Below, piece after piece: positions 5,821 through 8,763 of a stretch of 8,763 bases of DNA. The notes under the pieces are model-generated. The model was given only the letters and a program-made list of their open reading frames with translations, was not told where the DNA came from and did no database searches. Both the position numbers and the translations under genes were made by a program. The stretch is from the NCBI GenBank assembly GCA_021807965.1, contig JAKBCI010000049.1, positions 1 through 8,763 on the forward strand, given 5' to 3'. Origin of the DNA: Actinomycetes bacterium (GTDB lineage Bacteria > Actinomycetota > Acidimicrobiia > Acidimicrobiales > RAAP-2). The stretch's first letter is position 1; each line of letters begins with the position of its first letter.

Positions 5821-6039
5821 ATGGACGATTCCGGTTCAATCAACGAGGTCACCAACGTGCGCTCCCCGGCCTCGGGGCCCTGCGCATGCACGCGGCGTGC
5901 CTGCTGGCACTCGCGCGACTGTCGGGGTCCGGGCGTAGTACGCATTCTGCGGGCCCCGCTGAGCGAGGGCGGACCGCGTACGGCCGTCGTGCTGTGCCGC
6001 GAGTGCGCGACACCGTCGCGTCGCAACCGCGTCGCCTAG
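5821..6039 (+). CDS. Small Cys-rich hypothetical protein (72 aa)
   Basis: This 72-residue frame starts with ATG just downstream of a TACAAT box. It carries a cluster of possible metal ligands: CAC at 22-24, C29, H31 and C35 (CACTRRACWHSRDC), then a strand-rich middle (GVVRILRAPL, RTAVVLC) and a closing CREC pair at about 61-64. The C-x-C...C-x-H...C / C-x2-C layout suggests a zinc-ribbon-like fold. Third codon positions are mostly G or C, as in genuine genes here. I do not recognise a family. The stop overlaps the stop of the opposite-strand small ORF at 6036. It could be a false frame, but the spacing of cysteines and the upstream promoter-like box argue for it. Confidence 0.45.
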   Translation: MDDSGSINEVTNVRSPASGPCACTRRACWHSRDCRGPGVVRILRAPLSEGGPRTAVVLCRECATPSRRNRVA

Positions 6040-6224
6040 GCGGCCGCGGTATAGCCCAGCAACCCCGCCGACGCGGCGTGGCGATGGGTGGCGTCGAGAT
6101 TGCGGCACGGGCAGTTGCGGCGCCATTGCGTCACCGCCTTCTCGGTCGGCTCGCAGTGGTAGAGCGTTACCGGCCGCGAGCCGCTCGGTAGTCTGGACCA
6201 CGTCCACGAGAGTTGAGGTGCCAT
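6036..6224 (-). CDS. Small Cys/His-containing hypothetical protein (62 aa)
   Basis: This minus-strand frame of 62 residues contains YHCEPTEKAVTQWRRNCPC (22-40) followed by RNLDATHRHAA: three cysteines and several histidines in a compact region. The composition is balanced and third positions are strongly GC, unlike the Arg/Pro-rich shadow frames on the other strand. The only ATG (6222-6224) shares its bases with the ATG of the divergent oxidoreductase gene, which is awkward for two real genes. The tail end overlaps the stop of the Cys-rich gene at 5821-6039. I do not recognise a family. It may be real with overlapping divergent starts, or an older gene truncated by the oxidoreductase. Confidence 0.35.
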   Translation of the reverse strand: MAPQLSWTWSRLPSGSRPVTLYHCEPTEKAVTQWRRNCPCRNLDATHRHAASAGLLGYTAAA

Positions 6225-6669
6225 GAGCGATGAAGAGTCCGCCGACGGACCGGCCACGAACCCAGTTAATGACTGGAACGCGTCGATAATCAAGGAGTTC
6301 CGCGCGAACGCGGGCCACGTCGGCGGCAGTTTCGAGGGTGCACCCGTCTTACTGCTCCACACGACGGGCGCTAAGACTGGCGCCGAGCGAGTCAATCCCA
6401 TGATGTATCTCAACGAGGACGGGCGGATCTACGTCTTCGCCTCCAAGGCCGGCGCGCCCTCGCACCCCGATTGGTACCACAACCTCGTCGCCAATCACCA
6501 GGTGTCGGTGGAGCTGGGCGCGGAGCGCTTTGACGCGGTGGCCACCGTGATCAGTGGTCCGGAACGAGAGCGCCTCTACGCACTGCAGGCGTCCCGATTC
6601 CCCGGTTTCGCCGACTACCAGGCCAAGACGACGCGCGTCATACCAGTGGTGGAACTCGTGCGCATCTGA
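6223..6669 (+). CDS. Nitroreductase-family deazaflavin (F420)-dependent oxidoreductase, Ddn-like
   Basis: This encodes a 148-residue protein of the Ddn/F420H2-dependent quinone reductase family (Pfam F420H2_quin_red), a split-barrel fold that uses reduced deazaflavin F420 to reduce quinones or other acceptors. Hallmarks are LLLHTTGAKTGAERVNPMMYL (43-63; the GxKTGxxRxxP cofactor phosphate-binding loop) and FASKAGAPSHPDWYHNLVAN (72-91; the SKgGaxxhPxWyhNL motif). The C-terminal FPGFADYQAKTTRVIPVVEL (126-145) is also typical. The length is normal and there is no signal peptide. The ATG is supported by GAGG four bases upstream (TTGAGGTGCCATG). The substrate cannot be predicted. It is diagnostic of an F420-making host. 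Confidence 0.92.
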   Translation: MSDEESADGPATNPVNDWNASIIKEFRANAGHVGGSFEGAPVLLLHTTGAKTGAERVNPMMYLNEDGRIYVFASKAGAPSHPDWYHNLVANHQVSVELGAERFDAVATVISGPERERLYALQASRFPGFADYQAKTTRVIPVVELVRI

Positions 6670-6716
6670 CCCGTCCCGGTTGGCGGCCCCGTGGGGACCA
6701 CTCAGCGCGAGACGAT

Positions 6717-6905
6717 TCAGTACCCAACGTCGGGAACCGTCTCGATGTGGTGACCGCAGTCGGCGAGTTTCGTGCGAAGCCGATGCACGTAGGCGTGCGC
6801 GTAGGCCGACTCTCCCGAGTAGGCGGCACCCCACACCGCGGCGAGGATCATCTGGTAGGTGCAGATTCGGTCGAGGTAGCGCACGAGGGACGACGAGCGA
6901 CGCAC
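6717..6905 (-). pseudogene. Orphan winged-helix C-terminal fragment of an OmpR/KdpE-type response regulator
   Basis: The 62-codon frame is the DNA-binding end of an OmpR/PhoB-class regulator: LVRYLDRICTYQMILAAVWG aligns with the family's lvrhpgrvltreqLLravWG, and ESAYAHAYVHRLRTKLAD with the recognition helix vdvyIrrLRrKLe, ending ETVPDVGY like the usual ...TvrgvGYrl. The receiver domain (with its phospho-Asp) and the first part of the wHTH are absent. The frame opens at a stop at 6924-6926. The end stops right after VGY. No upstream receiver frame exists on the minus strand within the next 500 bp, which is instead the plus-strand kinase-like ORF. It is therefore a truncated remnant; the KdpE-like flavour is an impression. 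Confidence 0.7.
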
Positions 6906-6912
6906 CGGCGCC

Positions 6913-7401
6913 GTGCTCGCGGATCAACTGCGGTGGACGATCACGCGGCTGCGCGACGCCGCGTTCGTGCTCGGCACCGACGGTGGCCTCACTGCCGATT
7001 CCGGACGTAACGCGTCGCTTCCCGAGGTGATCGAACGTGTCGACGCCGACCCGCCCCGGGTGACCGGCGACCCCGACCACCTGGTGACGATCTTCTCGGC
7101 GTTCCTCCGATACGCCGGTCGTTCGGGCTCGACGAGTGGCCCGGTGCGCATTCAGGTTGGTGACTCGAATGGCGCCGTCGACGCGTTGATCATCGACTGC
7201 GGGCCCACCGTTGACCGTGCGCGGCGTGCCAATCTGCTCAAACCCAATCGCCGAGTCACCGCAGCGGACCGAGACGACGTCGATCTGCTCATGGGAATCC
7301 GACTGGCTCGTGACCTCAACGCTGATGTCGCGCTCGACGATACGCCCGGCGGTGGCCTCACGGTCGAGCTGCGACTCGCCGCGGCGCCGCGTTCACCGTG
7401 A
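6913..7401 (+). CDS. Degenerate histidine-kinase ATPase-like (HATPase_c) domain protein
   Basis: This encodes a 162-residue frame starting GTG. Residues 50-70 (VTGDPDHLVTIFSAFLRYAGR) align with the start of a histidine-kinase ATPase domain (...aDpxrLxqVlxNLLxNAxkyt), but the invariant N-box asparagine is absent. ALIIDCGPT (91-99) sits where DxGxGI should be, with the second Gly lost. DDVDLLMGIRLARDLNADVALDDTPGGGLTVELRLAA (121-157) matches the G2 box and final GGxxxxxSxpGgGtxfxlxLP. No DHp helix with phospho-His precedes it. It is thus either a pseudokinase/adaptor-like domain or the decayed C-terminus of the kinase that once paired with the regulator fragment at 6717-6905, now head to head. 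The stop TGA overlaps a possible GTG start of the next gene (GTGA). Confidence 0.55.
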   Translation: MLADQLRWTITRLRDAAFVLGTDGGLTADSGRNASLPEVIERVDADPPRVTGDPDHLVTIFSAFLRYAGRSGSTSGPVRIQVGDSNGAVDALIIDCGPTVDRARRANLLKPNRRVTAADRDDVDLLMGIRLARDLNADVALDDTPGGGLTVELRLAAAPRSP

Positions 7402-7448
7402 GAGTTCACGGCCGCCGCCACCGCTCGCGCAAGGTTACCATCTGGCAG

Positions 7449-8763
7449 ATGGGATTGCGTCACGCGGTGCGGTCGGTTCCGGTGCCTTCCGCCGCGGTCG
7501 CGTCGCTCGTGATCGCCCTCGCCAGTCTCGTACCAACGCCACCCTCGACCGCTGCGTTTACCTCGGCCGCGACGAGCACGTACGTGCTCTACGTTGGCCG
7601 CGGCGTGGCGGTCGTGGCGACTCTCAACGAGCGCACCGACTGTGGTGAGGTCTTTCTCACGAGCGACTTCGTCAACTGGCGTAACGTCACGCCACCACTC
7701 GCGAGTGCGACGGCCCCATTGTGTACCTTCATCTGGACGGGGGCATCGTTCTCGTCGCCCGAGGACGGCTGGCTCGTTGCGCGAAACGGCGGCAGTTCCC
7801 AAACCATTCTCCGACGCACGCGCAACGGTGGACGAACCTGGACCACGCAGCCCGGCGGTGACGCGGGAAGCAACGCCGGCTACGAGTCCATCGACTTCGT
7901 CAACGCCAACGTCGGCTTTCGTCAGCAGTACGGCACGGGCTCCAACGGCGCGTACGCGCTGCAGCGAACGCTCGACGGCGGCGTCACGTGGTCGACTCGT
8001 TCTCCCGACCCGCGCGGATGGTGCGCGACGTCGAGCGACACCTTCTCGTCAGCGTCAGTCGGTTTCGCCACCAACCCGTGGCGCGCGGACGCCGCGAACC
8101 CCACGCGGCTGTGGCGCACGGTTGACGGCGGCGTCACGTGGTCGCCCCTCTCGATACCACCCCCGCCCTCTCTCGGTCGCACCGCAGTCGGCCTGTACGC
8201 GACGCCATCGTTCAACGGGCGCTACGGCGTCGTACCGGTCGACTACCCGGTCGCCGGGCACCAGTCCCTCTACCTCGACGCGACCGGCGACGGCGGTCGA
8301 ACGTGGCAACTCGTGCGTGCCGGCGTGCTGCCGATCGACGTGCCCGCGACGCTCACCGTCGATCGCCGCGCCCCGTCGTGCACGACCGACTCGCCAGTCG
8401 TCGCGGGCCGCGAGGCCATCATCTCGCCCGCCGGTCCATCCACGTGGTGGGTGCTCGCACCCGGACCCCGCGGTTCGACGAGGAGAACCGTCGTCAACGC
8501 GCGCACCGACGGCTCGACGACGTACGTGATGACCGGACTGCCGGCGACGACCGGTCAGCCGGTGCTCGAAGCGTTGAACGCCAACGACGCGGTGGTGACG
8601 CTGCCCATCCCCTACGGCTACCGCACGACGTTCGCCACCGCGAACGGCGGCGTCACCTGGCGCTCGCTGCACCTACCAGTCAGCACCCGTGCGACGCCCA
8701 CCTGCGCGAGCGCCCACCTGCGCATCACCGTCGCGCGGCGCGGCGTCGCGCTCGGTCACGCGG
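7449..8763 (+). CDS. Exported beta-propeller (BNR/YCF48-like) protein entering a DUF4232-like domain; 3' end outside window
   Basis: 438 codons are visible and the frame is open to the window end. The N-terminus is a signal peptide: basic start MGLRHAVR, hydrophobic core AAVASLVIALASL (15-27), then Ala/Pro/Ser toward a cleavage site near 35-36. The body has sialidase/YCF48-type propeller repeats with the motif xxGGxTW at 125-131, 175-181, 225-231, 280-286 and 398-404, the first three exactly 50 residues apart. TSDFVNW at 71-77 looks like a degenerate earlier blade. Catalytic residues of true sialidases are not evident, so a structural or binding role outside the membrane is likelier. From C419 (CASAHLRITVARRGVALGH) the sequence reads like the start of DUF4232, an actinobacterial extracellular domain. 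An alternative GTG start at 7398 overlaps the upstream stop. Confidence 0.8.
   Translation, partial: MGLRHAVRSVPVPSAAVASLVIALASLVPTPPSTAAFTSAATSTYVLYVGRGVAVVATLNERTDCGEVFLTSDFVNWRNVTPPLASATAPLCTFIWTGASFSSPEDGWLVARNGGSSQTILRRTRNGGRTWTTQPGGDAGSNAGYESIDFVNANVGFRQQYGTGSNGAYALQRTLDGGVTWSTRSPDPRGWCATSSDTFSSASVGFATNPWRADAANPTRLWRTVDGGVTWSPLSIPPPPSLGRTAVGLYATPSFNGRYGVVPVDYPVAGHQSLYLDATGDGGRTWQLVRAGVLPIDVPATLTVDRRAPSCTTDSPVVAGREAIISPAGPSTWWVLAPGPRGSTRRTVVNARTDGSTTYVMTGLPATTGQPVLEALNANDAVVTLPIPYGYRTTFATANGGVTWRSLHLPVSTRATPTCASAHLRITVARRGVALGHA
7974..8144 (+). repeat. Exact 21-bp direct repeat 150 bp apart within the propeller gene
   Basis: Bases 7974-7994 and 8124-8144 are identical (start GACGGCGGCGTCACGTGG) and encode DGGVTWS in the same frame. 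The 150-bp offset equals 50 codons, the blade period. Such near-identical repeats between blades suggest recent blade duplication or gene conversion. Confidence 0.6.

Noticed and set aside
5607..6191. 194-codon + strand frame
   Set aside because: Arg/Ala-rich shadow that passes through the pentamer repeat and promoter-like box; the frame at 5821-6039 is better balanced.
6675..6700. GGCCCCGTGGGGACC hairpin after the F420 enzyme as a terminator
   Set aside because: The stem is short with a mismatch and there is no T-run; not distinguishable from GC-rich chance.
7594..8529. 311-codon + strand frame and the opposite 8055-8672 frame
   Set aside because: Both are shadows of the propeller gene, which has a signal peptide and periodic DGGxTW motifs in the other frame.
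1..8763. CRISPR array, IS element with terminal inverted repeats, or rRNA
   Set aside because: No regularly spaced repeats, transposase motifs or rRNA-like sequence are visible on either strand.

Overview
The window is high-GC DNA (roughly 62-66 % by eye over most of its length). Its gene set points to an actinobacterium: an F420-type deazaflavin-dependent oxidoreductase, a divergent RsgA, a bacterial TMEM175 channel and the start of a DUF4232 domain. I cannot assign a genus. The left ~315 bases are clearly less GC-rich (about half GC by eye) and differ from the rest.

Layout. (1) 1-315 is AT-richer DNA with two same-frame minus-strand coding-looking segments and a perfect hairpin. (2) 316-363 is the 3' part only of a tRNA-Glu(UUC): anticodon arm, T-arm and 3' acceptor strand. 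The 5' half is replaced by unrelated sequence. This is the classic scar of an element integrated into the 3' end of a tRNA gene. (3) 423-446 is a 12-bp tandem repeat, followed at 526-828 by an AlpA/excisionase-like HTH gene. No integrase is visible. (4) 911-3219 carries two membrane transport genes on the + strand: a TMEM175-like potassium channel and a 12-helix APC-superfamily permease. (5) 3596-4657 is rsgA, followed convergently by a DUF488/YeaO-like gene on the minus strand. (6) 5091-5820 is about 730 bp without a confident intact gene, holding a possible decayed Ig-like-domain ORF and a GGCGC pentamer repeat next to a TACAAT -10-like box. (7) 5821-6224 holds two small Cys-rich candidate proteins on opposite strands that overlap at their stop codons. 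(8) 6223-6669 is a Ddn-like F420-dependent oxidoreductase. (9) 6717-7401 holds debris of a two-component system arranged head to head: a lone winged-helix end of an OmpR/KdpE-type regulator (minus) and a degenerate histidine-kinase ATPase-like domain (plus). (10) 7449 to the window end is an exported beta-propeller-like protein with regularly spaced DGGxTW motifs, entering a DUF4232-like domain where the window stops.

The genes do not form one obvious pathway. The parts most worth attention are the tRNA-Glu attachment scar with its excisionase and repeat, the cluster of small Cys-rich ORFs behind a pentamer-repeat promoter, and the broken two-component pair abutting the exported propeller-DUF4232 gene.
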